Shown here: positions 24,721-34,588 of the stretch, piece by piece | Numbering within the stretch: position 1 is the first letter of the stretch | How the letters are laid out: every line of letters begins with the position of its first letter | Origin: Bacteroidales bacterium | Lineage (GTDB): Bacteria > Bacteroidota > Bacteroidia > Bacteroidales > Prolixibacteraceae | Assembly: GCA_012719495.1 (NCBI GenBank) | Contig: JAAYAG010000087.1 | Location: 1-64,000 of the forward strand | DNA length: 64,000 bases | Direction: 5' to 3' | Program-made: the position numbers and the translations under genes | The notes under the pieces: model-generated | Databases searched by the model: none | What the model was told of the DNA's origin: nothing | Seen by the model: only the letters and a program-made list of their open reading frames with translations

Positions 24721-26610
24721 ATGAGAAAAATAAGAATACTGCTGATTATACTAATTGCCTCGATTAGCCTGCTTCAAGCGCAGACAACCGATCAAACGCA
24801 GAGCAAAGTATTGCTGGCTTCGTCGTTTTACCGCAACAACGATTTTGCCAAAGCCGCCCCACTCTATCTCGAGCTGTTTGAATCGTCGAACTCATCCTAC
24901 TACTTCGAAAACTACATAAACTGCCTCATTGGAATGAAAGATTTTGAAGAGGCCGAGAAAGCGCTGAAAAAACAAAATAAAAAGAGAAAAGAAGCTAACT
25001 ACAGCATCATGCTCGGATACATTGCCAAAGAAAAAGGGGATGTTGAAAAAGCAAAATCGATTTACGATGAAGTGCTAAAAGATATGCCCAATAACATAGG
25101 GCTTGTCGTTTCAATTGCCAACAACTTCTTTAACCGTCGCGAATATGAATATGCCGAAAAGGCTTACATGCGTGGCCGCGAGCTTGTTCCCGGCGAAATG
25201 TTCCGTTCGAACCTGGCCACAATATATGCTTACTCGCGCAACTACTCGCGCATGATGGAAGAATACCTTTGGCTTATCAAAGAAGATGAAAAACAACTTC
25301 AATCGGTGCAAGGACGGCTCAACTCGCTCATCAGGTACGACTTCGACAAAACCCTAAGTACAACGGTAAAAAAAGAAGTACTGAGGAAAATAAACGAAGA
25401 ACCCAATTCTCTAATTTACAACCGTTTGTTGATTTGGTTTTTCATTCAGGAAGAAAACTACGACCTCGCCTTATCGCATTCAATCTCGCTCGACAAACGA
25501 ACCCGGAGCGAAGAAGGTGCCATCCTCGATTTTTCGTTTGCCGCCACACAAAACGAACTTTACGATATTGCCCTCAGGGGATTAAATTACCTGGAAAGCC
25601 GGACACCTGTTGTAAAAAACCTTCCCGAGGTGAAAAGGCAAATTGTTTCGGTTGAATACCGTAAATTCATTTCACTCCCTGCAGATCAGCGTGTTTCAGC
25701 CGAAAAGTTAATGTCCAAATTTGACCAGCTACTGGCAGAACAAGGGTTCACTGCACAAAATAGTGCCTTTATACTCGACTACGCCCATTTTCTGGCCTTC
25801 TATCTAAACCAGATCCCGAAAGCCTTCGAAATGCTGGAACGTGCCGTTGACCTGCCCGATTTGGGTAACCTTCAGCGTTCGGCATTGAAACTTGAACTCG
25901 CCGACCTAAACGTGTACGACAATAACCTTTGGGCTGCCACACTATTGTATGCCCAAATAATTGACAGCAACAAAGATAACCCCATTGGAGATGAAGCTAA
26001 ACTAAAAAAAGCCAAATTGGGGTTCTACCTGGGCGACATTACCTGGGCAAAGGCCCAACTCGATGTGCTTAAGGCAAGTACCTCTAAACTGATAGCCAAC
26101 GATGCCATGGAACTATCACTGCTCATCGCCTCGTATTATGAGCTCGACACGGTTGACCTGCCGATCCAGATTTTTGCCCGTGGCGACCTGCTAACTTTCA
26201 GGAACAAAGACAACGAAGCCATTGAAACCTACGATTCTATCATCGCCCTGTTTCCCGGCCATTCGCTTCAGGATAAAATACTTATGCGAAAAGCCCAGAT
26301 CAGTCAAAAAAACTTCCGTTTCGAAGAGGCTGTTGGCTTTTACAAACAACTGCTTGCCGATTTTGCTTCCTCAACCTCGGCCGACGATGCTTTATACAAC
26401 ATGGCTGTAATTATGGAGGAAAAGCTTGGGCAAAAAGAGCAAGCCAGCGAACTTTTCAAACAGATGCTCACCACCTATCCGTCGAGCATTTTTACGGCCG
26501 ACTCGCGCCAACGCTACCGGAAATTTCGCGGCGACTTGCCCGAAGATGAAGTCCCGGCTACTGAAGCCGAAAAAGAACGAATGCTGAATGAAACGTTCAG
26601 GCCCGAATGA
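24721..26610 (+). CDS. Secreted TPR-repeat protein
   Basis: 629-aa protein with a signal peptide (MRKIRILLIILIASISLLQAQ) and tetratricopeptide-like helical pairs over most of its length (for example NDFAKAAPLYLELFE, KGDVEKAKSIYDEVL, EYEYAEKAYMRGREL, FEEAVGFYKQLLADF, KEQASELFKQML). An in-frame GTG lies one codon earlier, but the ATG at 24721 is the better start. Bacteroidota TPR proteins of this type sit in the periplasm or at the outer membrane as assembly scaffolds; the specific partner is unknown. The S41 protease gene follows after 54 nt and ruvC after that, suggesting a shared transcript. Confidence 0.8.
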   Translation: MRKIRILLIILIASISLLQAQTTDQTQSKVLLASSFYRNNDFAKAAPLYLELFESSNSSYYFENYINCLIGMKDFEEAEKALKKQNKKRKEANYSIMLGYIAKEKGDVEKAKSIYDEVLKDMPNNIGLVVSIANNFFNRREYEYAEKAYMRGRELVPGEMFRSNLATIYAYSRNYSRMMEEYLWLIKEDEKQLQSVQGRLNSLIRYDFDKTLSTTVKKEVLRKINEEPNSLIYNRLLIWFFIQEENYDLALSHSISLDKRTRSEEGAILDFSFAATQNELYDIALRGLNYLESRTPVVKNLPEVKRQIVSVEYRKFISLPADQRVSAEKLMSKFDQLLAEQGFTAQNSAFILDYAHFLAFYLNQIPKAFEMLERAVDLPDLGNLQRSALKLELADLNVYDNNLWAATLLYAQIIDSNKDNPIGDEAKLKKAKLGFYLGDITWAKAQLDVLKASTSKLIANDAMELSLLIASYYELDTVDLPIQIFARGDLLTFRNKDNEAIETYDSIIALFPGHSLQDKILMRKAQISQKNFRFEEAVGFYKQLLADFASSTSADDALYNMAVIMEEKLGQKEQASELFKQMLTTYPSSIFTADSRQRYRKFRGDLPEDEVPATEAEKERMLNETFRPE

Positions 26611-26664
26611 AACCAGTAGTGCGATACTACAAAATTTATTACCTGTACTAACCCGGAACAGAAA

Positions 26665-27966
26665 ATGAAAAATTGTATATCCCGAAAAAAAAACAATATC
26701 AGCAAGATACCCTTACTGCTCATCGTGTTTTTTTCTACAGCTACCTTTCTTACAACCTCTTGCTCGTCGTTTCGCCACGAAGAAGATAAAACAGCCAACG
26801 AATATATCTACGAAACCTTTCAGGATTGGTATTTGTGGAACAATATGCTCCCAAAAGTTGACCCGAATACATTCGAAACAGGTCAGGAACTCATCGATTC
26901 TATCTGTGTAGAACAAGACCGGTGGAGCTTTGCCGGATCATTGACCAGCGTTAAGCAACTTTTTGAGGCAGGTGAATTTACTGGATTTGGTGGCAGCATG
27001 ATGCTTGATGCCCAAAAACGCATCTGGATTGGCCAGGTTTACCGCAACTCTCCTATGGGTCGGATTGGCGTACAGCGGGGCTGGGAAATAAAGAGTATCG
27101 ACGGCTTCACTACCGAATATCTGGAAGAGATTAACAATGCATTAGCCAGAAATCAATCAGTAACTTTCGAATTTGTCGACAATAACGGGGAAACCCACAC
27201 GGCAACCCTTAAGCGCGAAGTGGTGACCATGAATACAGTGCTGCACTCATCAATAATCGAAGAAGGGCCTCATAAAATTGGCTATCTGGTTTTCGATAGT
27301 TTTGTAGAAACCTCAGAAGCCGAACTCGACTCGGTTTTCACCCGTTTCAATCAGGAAAAAATTACCGATTTAATTGTTGACTTACGATATAATGGTGGCG
27401 GGCTGAACGATATCGCGTACAAACTAACAGCCATGATCGGCGGGAGCAAAGTGAAAAACAAGCTCATTACACTGACCCAACATAACAGCAACCATTTCAA
27501 TTACAATTCAGAAAAGATAGCCGATTACAAAGGAACTTCAGTTGAAGTGCCAACAGTGCACTTTATTACCACAAAAGAAACAGCCTCGGCCAGCGAAGTA
27601 GTAATCAACAACCTAATCCCATACATGGAAGTAGTGATTGTTGGCAGAGCCACGCACGGCAAACCGGTGGGAATGTATATTTTTGAAGTAGAGAAGCTAG
27701 ATTTGGCCATTTTGCCTATATGCTTCAAAACCACCAACAAAGATGGAAACGGTGACTATTTCAACGGGCTTCAGCCAACACTTGAAGTTGCCGACGACAT
27801 TACCCGGCCTTGGGGCGACCCCGAAGAGGGTATGTTGAAAGCAACGATAGCATGCATAGCAAACCCGGCGTTGGCAAGCAGCAGCACAGCTTTAAAAAGC
27901 CAGGCAATACACGCCTTGGAGCCATTGAAATATCAGGGCATTCACCAATTAATAGGAGCCTACTAA
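26665..27966 (+). CDS. S41-family (CtpA-like) PDZ peptidase lipoprotein
   Basis: 433-aa protease: a long signal peptide with lipobox TTSC (Cys33), an N-terminal helical domain, a PDZ-like segment (about 105-185, with GFGGSM, GVQRGWEIKSIDGF), then the S41 catalytic core. The catalytic dyad is visible: Ser308 in ETASASE and Lys333 in RATHGK, 25 residues apart as in plant CtpA. DLRYNGGG is the typical core strand. Predicted to cleave unfolded or C-terminally exposed proteins in the periplasm. The stop codon TAA overlaps the ruvC start (TAATG), so the two genes are translationally coupled. Confidence 0.88.
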   Translation: MKNCISRKKNNISKIPLLLIVFFSTATFLTTSCSSFRHEEDKTANEYIYETFQDWYLWNNMLPKVDPNTFETGQELIDSICVEQDRWSFAGSLTSVKQLFEAGEFTGFGGSMMLDAQKRIWIGQVYRNSPMGRIGVQRGWEIKSIDGFTTEYLEEINNALARNQSVTFEFVDNNGETHTATLKREVVTMNTVLHSSIIEEGPHKIGYLVFDSFVETSEAELDSVFTRFNQEKITDLIVDLRYNGGGLNDIAYKLTAMIGGSKVKNKLITLTQHNSNHFNYNSEKIADYKGTSVEVPTVHFITTKETASASEVVINNLIPYMEVVIVGRATHGKPVGMYIFEVEKLDLAILPICFKTTNKDGNGDYFNGLQPTLEVADDITRPWGDPEEGMLKATIACIANPALASSSTALKSQAIHALEPLKYQGIHQLIGAY

Positions 27967-28562
27967 TGAACAGCAAGCGAGTAGTTTTGGGCATCGACCC
28001 GGGATCGAACGTAATGGGTTACGGGATAATTCAAACCGAAGGGAAACAATCGGGCATTGTAGCCATGGGAACTATTTCGCCGGGTAAAATAACAGATCAC
28101 TACGCCAAATTGAAATATATTTTCGACAGGGTGCTTCATGTAATCGATGAATACAAACCCACCGAAGTTGCCCTCGAAGCGCCGTTCTTTGGCAAAAATG
28201 TGCAATCAATGCTAAAACTTGGGCGCGCTCAGGGAATAGCCATGGCAGCAGCCATGTATCACAACCTTCCCATTTTTGAATACGCTCCGTTGAAAGTAAA
28301 ACAGTCAATTACCGGTATGGGGCAAGCTTCGAAAGAGCAGGTCGCCTATTTTCTGAATAAAATTTATGGCATCGAAATACCCCATCTGCTCGATGCAACC
28401 GATGCTGTAGCCGTTGCATACTGCCATATTCTTCAATCGAGCCGGCCAGCTCTGACCAAGGAATTCAGAAATTGGGAAGATTTTATACGGAAAAACCCTG
28501 ACAAAGTGATAGCTCCCAATCCACGGAAATCCACCCAAAACAAAAAAGCCCCTGATAAATAA
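27966..28562 (+). CDS. ruvC: Holliday junction resolvase RuvC
   Basis: 198 aa from the ATG at 27966. The start is set by alignment to the family N-terminus (RVVLGIDPGSNVMGYGII); the open frame extends upstream, but that part lies inside the protease gene. Acidic active-site residues are visible: Asp11 (GIDPG), the Glu in LEAPFFG, and the Asp pair in LLDATDAVAVA. It resolves four-way junctions with RuvAB during recombination. It carries a ~25-residue basic tail beyond the usual ~173-residue length. Coupled to the protease gene by a 1-nt overlap and converging on ppnP with 18 nt between stops. Confidence 0.95.
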   Translation: MNSKRVVLGIDPGSNVMGYGIIQTEGKQSGIVAMGTISPGKITDHYAKLKYIFDRVLHVIDEYKPTEVALEAPFFGKNVQSMLKLGRAQGIAMAAAMYHNLPIFEYAPLKVKQSITGMGQASKEQVAYFLNKIYGIEIPHLLDATDAVAVAYCHILQSSRPALTKEFRNWEDFIRKNPDKVIAPNPRKSTQNKKAPDK

Positions 28563-28580
28563 ACATTTAGTGCAAAGGGT

Positions 28581-28862
28581 TTATTTATAAAGACATTTGT
28601 ACGCGCAATCGGCCTCAATTACCAATTTGAACGACAGGTCTTTCCCTACCACAAACGTATCGTACGGCTTAAAATCTTTCCATTCGGTTTCACCGGGAAG
28701 AAGAACTCTCATCTTTCCCGAGATAACGGTCATATATTCAACCGATGATGTTGAAAATTCATACTCACCAGCTGCCATTATACCTACTGTAGCCCTGCCT
28801 TCTTCATTTTCGAATGCCATGCTCATTACGCAATCATCGAAATATCGATTCACTTTAAACAT
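28581..28862 (-). CDS. ppnP: Pyrimidine/purine nucleoside phosphorylase PpnP (cupin fold)
   Basis: 93 aa from the Met that aligns with the E. coli YaiE/PpnP start (MFKVNRYFDDCVMSM against MLQSNEYFSGKVKSI). An in-frame ATG 21 nt further upstream (28883) is possible but adds residues the family lacks. Family hallmarks: GRATVGIMAAGEYEFST, EYMTVISGKMRVLLPG, ATW-like EWKDF, Y-x-C-x-Y near the C-terminus. The enzyme performs phosphorolysis of diverse nucleosides, giving free base and pentose-1-phosphate. Single-gene unit converging on ruvC. Confidence 0.9.
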   Translation of the reverse strand: MFKVNRYFDDCVMSMAFENEEGRATVGIMAAGEYEFSTSSVEYMTVISGKMRVLLPGETEWKDFKPYDTFVVGKDLSFKLVIEADCAYKCLYK

Positions 28863-29084
28863 ATTGATGTCCTTTTTCGACAATTCTAACCATTATTATA
28901 CAAAAAAGACGCAATAAAAACACTACAGTCGACATAATTGAAAAAATATTAACTTTTGCAAATCACTCCTATTCGAAATAGAATAAAAAACACAACACAA
29001 AAAAGACAAAAGCAGGAAAAAATACCCAGCCATGAGCAACATTTGCCCCTCCCTTTTCTGACGAAACGATTGAAGCCATATTCG

Positions 29085-29092
29085 TATATTTG
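29085..29092 (+). promoter_or_regulatory. Candidate -7 box for the beta-mannosidase gene
   Basis: TATATTTG is a perfect match to TAnnTTTG and ends 27 nt before the ATG at 29119. No clear -33 TTTG at 19-nt spacing. The rest of 28884-29118 is AT-rich with nothing else supported. Confidence 0.4.
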
Positions 29093-29118
29093 AAAATGTA
29101 ACACATAAACGAATACCA

Positions 29119-31707
29119 ATGAGAGCAGCTGTAATTTTCTTGTTATTATCCCTGTCGCTTTTCGCATGCACAAATTCTGCAACAACAAGTAGCGAGTCTT
29201 TCATTTCGAAAGAAATTTCTGAAAACTGGACCTTCAGGCAAACTAATGGCGAACGTGCAGGGAAGGCGCAAGTTCCGGGAACAATTCACACCGATCTGAT
29301 GAACAATGGGTTAATTGAAGACCCATTTTACAGGACAAACGAAAAGAATGTACAATGGATCGACAAAACCGACTGGGAATACAGCACCACATTCGTGGTA
29401 AGCAACGACGAAAACAACAAAGAAAATCAGGAACTTTGCTTTAAGGGCCTCGATACCTATGCCGATGTTTACCTGAACGATTCGCTTATTTTGCAAACCG
29501 ATAATATGTTCAGGAATTGGGAAATTGCTGTAAAAGGTATTGCACACGAAGGAGAAAATCAACTCCGCCTGTTGCTTCACTCGCCCATTAACCGTGGATT
29601 AGCTTTTCTTGAAAAATCGGCTTACCCGTATCCTGCAGCCAACGATCAATCGGAAAACGGAGGCCTTGGTGATAAGAAAGTTTCTGTTTTTACGCGCAAG
29701 GCAGGATATCATTATGGTTGGGACTGGGGTCCACGATTGGTTACATCGGGCATCTGGCGGCCTGTTTATTTCAATGCCTGGGATTCGGGCCGAATTGAAA
29801 ATGTTTTTATCATGCAACCCGATGTTACTGCTCAGAAAGCATCACTTGTTGCTTCGGTGACATTCAGTGCAAACAAAGAATCAGATGTTGAAGTCACAAT
29901 ATATCAAGACAATAAAAAAATTACAAGCAAGAAAACAAAGGCCATCCCTGGAGAAAACCAACTTGAACTTCCGTTTACTATTTCGAAGCCTAAACTATGG
30001 TGGTCGAACGGATTAGGCGAAGCAAACCTCTACACGTTCACTACACAACTGAAGATAAATGGCAACGTTTTTCATTCAATTTCAACACAAACTGGAATAA
30101 AAAGCCTGAAACTTGTACGCACCCCCGACGACAAAGGTGAATCGTTCTATTTCGAACTAAACGGGGTGCCAGTATTTGCCAAAGGGGCAAACTATATCCC
30201 TAACGACAATTTTCTCCCCCGCGTAAGCCGGCAACAGTACGAAAAAGTTATTTCAGATGCCGTTGATGCCAACATGAACATGCTGCGGGTTTGGGGTGGC
30301 GGAATCTATGAAAACGACTACTTTTACGAACTCTGTGACGAACAGGGCATTATGGTTTGGCAAGACTTTATGTTTGCTTGTTCAATGTACCCCGGCAACG
30401 AGGCATTTTTGAAGAGCGTAGCTGCCGAAGCCAAAGACAATATCATAAGGTTGCGCAACCACCCCAGCATAGTGTTATGGTGCGGAAACAACGAAATAGA
30501 TGCGGCTTGGCAGTACAGCAACGAACATGGAGGTTGGGGTTGGAAACAACGATACTCAACGCAACAACGCGACGAAATTCAACAAGCACATCTAGCTATT
30601 TTTCACGACATTCTGCCTAGTGCGGTAGAAAAATATACAGATGGCGATTATTATTGGCCCTCGTCTCCGATGTCGGGCGACAAACCCAACCAGCACTCGA
30701 ATTACACTTCGGGCGATGTACACTACTGGGGCGTATGGCATGGCCTTCATAAATTCAGCGAATTCGAAACCAACATTGGACGTTTTATGAGCGAATACGG
30801 GTTCCAGTCGTTTCCAGCGTTCGAAACCGTTAAAAAATATGCATTGCCCGAGGATTATTCAATCGAATCTGAAGTAATGGCTGCCCACCAACGAAGTGGA
30901 ATTGGCAACCTTCGCATAAGGGAATATATGAGCTGGGATTATAATGTGCCCACTGATTTTGAACAGTTTCTGTATGTTGGCCAACTACTGCAATCGCGCG
31001 GAATAAAAGCAGCAATTGAAGCGCACCGCCGTGCAATGCCTTTCTGCATGGGATCTCTTTACTGGCAAATAAACGACTGCTGGCCAGTGGCTAGCTGGTC
31101 GAGCACCGACTATTACCACAACTGGAAAGCGATGCACTACATGGCCCGAAAAGCCTTTATGCCAGTTATTATATCAGTTTTTGAAAAAGAAGGTCAAATT
31201 ACCTTTACCGCAGCATCAGACCAACTACAAAACATTGATACTGAACTTGAAATTAAAATCATTGATTTTGCAGGAACCGAATTGAGCAAAATGACAGTTC
31301 CGGCACAAATAAACGCCAACAGTGCTACCCTGCTAAAAACAATATCGAAACAAGAATTGACCGGCAACAGTAACCCGGCGCACATAGCCCTTGTCGCCTC
31401 GTTAAAGTCAAATGGGAAAACCCTGGCAGATAACATCTTCTACTTCGTCCCGCCCAAAGATCTGGTGCTGGAAAAACCAGCGCTGAAAGTATCTGTTTCG
31501 GAAGAAAATGGCGATAAAATAATCAGACTGAAAAGCGAAACACTGGTAAAAGACATTATGCTATATGTCCCCGATGCGCAATTAGCCTTTATCGACAACT
31601 ACTTTGATATGCTGCCCAACACCGAATATAGTGTCAGTGTTAAAACCACAATGAGTGCCAAGGAACTTTCGGAGAAGCTAAAATTCAGGGATTTGTCAAT
31701 GAAGTAA
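29119..31707 (+). CDS. GH2 beta-mannosidase lipoprotein
   Basis: 862-aa exo-beta-mannosidase. Lipobox LFAC (Cys17) implies attachment to a membrane, in the periplasm or at the surface. The order is typical of GH2 mannosidases: sugar-binding jelly roll (about 35-210; WTFRQ, VPGTIHTDL, WEYSTTF), an immunoglobulin-like domain, and the catalytic TIM barrel (RVWGGGIYENDYFYELCDE). The acid/base is Glu459 in WCGNNE and the nucleophile is Glu559 in SEYGFQ, both correctly placed. Hydrolyses terminal beta-mannose from mannosides or N-glycan cores. It stands alone, with no other carbohydrate enzyme or SusCD pair in the window, and converges on the endonuclease-like gene. Confidence 0.93.
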   Translation: MRAAVIFLLLSLSLFACTNSATTSSESFISKEISENWTFRQTNGERAGKAQVPGTIHTDLMNNGLIEDPFYRTNEKNVQWIDKTDWEYSTTFVVSNDENNKENQELCFKGLDTYADVYLNDSLILQTDNMFRNWEIAVKGIAHEGENQLRLLLHSPINRGLAFLEKSAYPYPAANDQSENGGLGDKKVSVFTRKAGYHYGWDWGPRLVTSGIWRPVYFNAWDSGRIENVFIMQPDVTAQKASLVASVTFSANKESDVEVTIYQDNKKITSKKTKAIPGENQLELPFTISKPKLWWSNGLGEANLYTFTTQLKINGNVFHSISTQTGIKSLKLVRTPDDKGESFYFELNGVPVFAKGANYIPNDNFLPRVSRQQYEKVISDAVDANMNMLRVWGGGIYENDYFYELCDEQGIMVWQDFMFACSMYPGNEAFLKSVAAEAKDNIIRLRNHPSIVLWCGNNEIDAAWQYSNEHGGWGWKQRYSTQQRDEIQQAHLAIFHDILPSAVEKYTDGDYYWPSSPMSGDKPNQHSNYTSGDVHYWGVWHGLHKFSEFETNIGRFMSEYGFQSFPAFETVKKYALPEDYSIESEVMAAHQRSGIGNLRIREYMSWDYNVPTDFEQFLYVGQLLQSRGIKAAIEAHRRAMPFCMGSLYWQINDCWPVASWSSTDYYHNWKAMHYMARKAFMPVIISVFEKEGQITFTAASDQLQNIDTELEIKIIDFAGTELSKMTVPAQINANSATLLKTISKQELTGNSNPAHIALVASLKSNGKTLADNIFYFVPPKDLVLEKPALKVSVSEENGDKIIRLKSETLVKDIMLYVPDAQLAFIDNYFDMLPNTEYSVSVKTTMSAKELSEKLKFRDLSMK

Positions 31708-31785
31708 ACAGGCTCTCCCTTTTTTAGGGCCATTGATTTACATCTTTAATGTACAAATCCATGGTTTTTTTGAGGTTGAAGGTTG

Positions 31786-32838
31786 TTATTTTTTTCTCAA
31801 ATCGAGTAATATGGGCAAATGGTCACTAAAACCACCGTTATATTTTACACCTACAAAAGTTCGGTTAAGTTTTTCGCCCAGGTTATTCTCATCTTTGACC
31901 AATAAATAGGATGGTGAAAAAACAGAGAAGGCATCAGAATGAGAGGCCATTCCATCTTTCGACACAAGATTCCGGCTCACGATAAACTGGTCGATGAGAT
32001 CCCATTTGGAGCGATATTTATTGGTCCCAATTCCTTTTTTAGCCAAGGGATATGCCAAATTATACAAACCCGACGGAGATGGTTTCCCCACAGGCTTTGC
32101 ACCAAGCACCCCTGCAACACTTTTGTCGAGAGGAGAATCGTTCAGGTCGCCCATAATTATAATGTTGGCTGACGGGTTGCGAGCAAGCAGACTGTCGGTT
32201 TGTGCCCTTAACACCGAAGCAGCCAACGCCCTGCGAGGCTTCGTTGCGCTCACTCCCCCGTATTTTGATGGCCAATGGTTAACAAAAAAATGCATGGTAT
32301 CAGTACCAAGCAGGCCTTTCACATATAAAATATCACGCGTGGCAAAAGAAGGATCGGCGGGGTCTGAAACCCTGATCGCCCTGAAAAATTGAGGCGAAAA
32401 CATATCTTTACGATATAGCATGGCCACATCAATTCCCCGCGAATCGGGCGACTCTTGGTGAACAATGCCATAATCGATTTTTTTGAGCGGGGTAAAATGA
32501 ATCAACGACTCAAGAACCTGATGGTTTTCAACCTCACACATGCCTATAACTGCAGGAAATCCATTTTCGCCAGTAGCCACTATCACCTGCGACAGGCGCT
32601 GCAATTTTATGTAAAAGCGGTAACCTCCCCAATTTCGAACACCATCGGGTAAAAATTCTTCGTCGCTTTTGTCAGGATTATCAATAGTATCAAAAAGATT
32701 TTCGACATTATAGAACATAATTCGTGCCGAAGGCTTTTGACCCGGAGAAAAAGCGAGCAACGCAAAAAGCCCAACAATGAGAACTAAAGAAACACTGTTA
32801 CTTTTCTTCTTCCTTTTTTTCAATATAGATGTATTCAT
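31786..32838 (-). CDS. Secreted endonuclease/exonuclease/phosphatase-fold protein
   Basis: 350 aa from Met at 32838 (MNTSILKKRKKKS...), which gives a basic N-region plus hydrophobic signal segment; an ATG 24 nt further upstream also exists. EEP-fold motifs: MFYNVENLFDT, GMCEVEN (metal-binding Glu), NHWPSKYGG, MGDLNDSP and GGFSDHLPILLD with the catalytic Asp-His. Could act on extracellular DNA, phosphoesters or lipids; the fold does not decide which. It overlaps the end of the beta-helix lipoprotein gene by about 40 nt in a different frame. Confidence 0.85.
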   Translation of the reverse strand: MNTSILKKRKKKSNSVSLVLIVGLFALLAFSPGQKPSARIMFYNVENLFDTIDNPDKSDEEFLPDGVRNWGGYRFYIKLQRLSQVIVATGENGFPAVIGMCEVENHQVLESLIHFTPLKKIDYGIVHQESPDSRGIDVAMLYRKDMFSPQFFRAIRVSDPADPSFATRDILYVKGLLGTDTMHFFVNHWPSKYGGVSATKPRRALAASVLRAQTDSLLARNPSANIIIMGDLNDSPLDKSVAGVLGAKPVGKPSPSGLYNLAYPLAKKGIGTNKYRSKWDLIDQFIVSRNLVSKDGMASHSDAFSVFSPSYLLVKDENNLGEKLNRTFVGVKYNGGFSDHLPILLDLRKK

Positions 32839-34240
32839 AGGCGCCAATATCGGGGCCATCATCGCTGAGCCGTGAGGTATTTGCTAAGTCTGTTGGAACT
32901 TTTTCAGCAAAGCTCCTATCCCCAAAACCTCTAAGGGGCGACAACGAATCGGGCATATAGTTATATTCTCGAACATCGGTAAACAGGGTATCCCTATTCC
33001 TCATAAGTGATTGGAATAAAGAAGAATTAGCATCATAGACCGAATCACTCACCTTCACATAACAATGGTCGAACGAAACGTCGAAATTGTACCCTGGGTC
33101 ATTCCCAAAAATCACTTCAGAGCTGGCTAAATCGCCACTTATTACGCTATTTTCCCACCGGGACTGAATATTACCGTAATAAGTAGAGTCACCATTTACA
33201 ACAGAGTTACTAATCAACACAGCTGGGGATGTACGGTGGGTTAACGAGCCCCAATAGTTGGCAACAGTACAATGCGTAAAAGAATAATTTCCGTCTAGAA
33301 GCGCCGTGATTCCATAGAACCCGCAATCACCAACCAACACATTGGTAGCCTGAACATTAGATCCAATACAAAAGAGACCGGCATACGACATATTTTCAAT
33401 ACGGACATTATGTAGTTTTGCAGTGGCATAGCCATCAACCTCGAGCATTCCAACTTGCAAGCCAATAACAGCATTTTTGATGATGACATTTTCGAACTTG
33501 CTGCTCATTCTTCCCGGACTAATTTTAATTCCTTCCCATTGCGAAGGAACATCACTATACATTTTTTCTAAGCGGTCACCCTCGAAAACAATTGGATTTT
33601 CAACAGTTCCAACGGCATTTATAGCCCCCTCGACCCAACAAAAAGCATCTTTATGAAAATGGATCTTAACTCCAGGCTGTATGGTTAATTGCTGATTTTT
33701 GTTCACAGTCAACGCATTGAGTACCAGAAAAGGCTTGCCCGGCAAAAGAGTTCTTGGTTTCGAGATAACACCATCGAGCAAAATCACATCCTGACCGTAT
33801 GCCACTAAATCAACATCCTGAGATACCCCGTCAACAGTGAACACTACAGAATCTTTCACAACCATAGGCTGATCAACACCATTCGGGTCAATGGTCACTT
33901 CAACAAAAATATATATGCTATCCTGTCCCCGAAGGCTGATGTTTTGAGCTTTATTAACCATTTCCCCATCAATATTCAATCGGTAAAACGATTGGTCACC
34001 ACCGGCCAAGACTATCGAAGAAATTTCAACCGGATTAACCGAAGGGTTAATTACCTTAAACGCCTGAGTTGTTGAACCAAACGTGGTGAAAATGGTATCG
34101 AACATAACGGTGTCGGTAGAAAAAGCCAGTTTCGCATCGCCAGTAACCAGATATTTTTCCTTCTCGCAAGAAACAACTATCATCCAAGATAGTAAAATAA
34201 GCAAAATCGAATATTTTAGACTTTTCACAGAAGTGATCAT
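32798..34240 (-). CDS. Right-handed beta-helix lipoprotein
   Basis: 480 aa. Lipobox VVSC (Cys25), a first beta-sandwich domain (about 35-150, resembling a choice-of-anchor/Ig-like fold with LAFSTDTVMFDTIFTTFGS), then repeating short strands with N/V/I ladders (about 165-420: KFENVIIKNAVIGLQVG, LHNVRIENMSYAGLFC, VQATNVLVGDCGFYG, YSFTHCTVANYWG) that indicate a parallel beta-helix. No pectate-lyase active site is recognised. The charged C-terminal EKKEEEK overlaps the next gene. Probably a surface carbohydrate- or adhesin-like protein of unknown role. Confidence 0.8.
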   Translation of the reverse strand: MITSVKSLKYSILLILLSWMIVVSCEKEKYLVTGDAKLAFSTDTVMFDTIFTTFGSTTQAFKVINPSVNPVEISSIVLAGGDQSFYRLNIDGEMVNKAQNISLRGQDSIYIFVEVTIDPNGVDQPMVVKDSVVFTVDGVSQDVDLVAYGQDVILLDGVISKPRTLLPGKPFLVLNALTVNKNQQLTIQPGVKIHFHKDAFCWVEGAINAVGTVENPIVFEGDRLEKMYSDVPSQWEGIKISPGRMSSKFENVIIKNAVIGLQVGMLEVDGYATAKLHNVRIENMSYAGLFCIGSNVQATNVLVGDCGFYGITALLDGNYSFTHCTVANYWGSLTHRTSPAVLISNSVVNGDSTYYGNIQSRWENSVISGDLASSEVIFGNDPGYNFDVSFDHCYVKVSDSVYDANSSLFQSLMRNRDTLFTDVREYNYMPDSLSPLRGFGDRSFAEKVPTDLANTSRLSDDGPDIGAYEYIYIEKKEEEK

Positions 34241-34588
34241 TTATATAGACAAACAAATAAACGCAAGAATCGGGAAAAAATTACACAACGTGTTACTTTC
34301 CTGGCTCAATACCTAAATAGATATCCTTGCAAGTTCTTCTAAAAACGCAACAAAAATATAAAACAAATCGACTAATACCGATTAAAAAATGTAACAGTCC
34401 AATCTTCGCTCACTCGATTTGCCTTGACATTTCTATTCATCGGCATTATGCCTGAGTGGTTTGGTCTGTTTTTAAATTGCACTTGGTATAATATAAGAAC
34501 AACCCGACTCCTATTATTGCACCAACGTTTTAGCAAGTATGATTATCCCCATTATACACCCACGCTAAGTTTGGTCAAAAGGAAATTG
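34241..34588 (-). other. 348-nt intergenic region without a gene
   Basis: Lies between the beta-helix lipoprotein start and the DUF4143 ATPase stop. On the minus strand TATTTTTG (34351-34358) is a possible -7 box for the beta-helix gene, without a good -33. A short GGCAT/ATGCC hairpin occurs near 34441-34452. No credible ORF or RNA gene seen. Confidence 0.4.

Noticed and set aside
27810-27965. Upstream extension of the ruvC open frame by 52 codons.
   Set aside because: It lies inside the protease gene and has no RuvC similarity; the family N-terminus starts at 27966.
31710-31785. Possible terminator between the beta-mannosidase and endonuclease-fold genes (GATTTACAT / ATGTACAAATC).
   Set aside because: Pairing needs a bulge and no U run follows at the right place; too weak to list.
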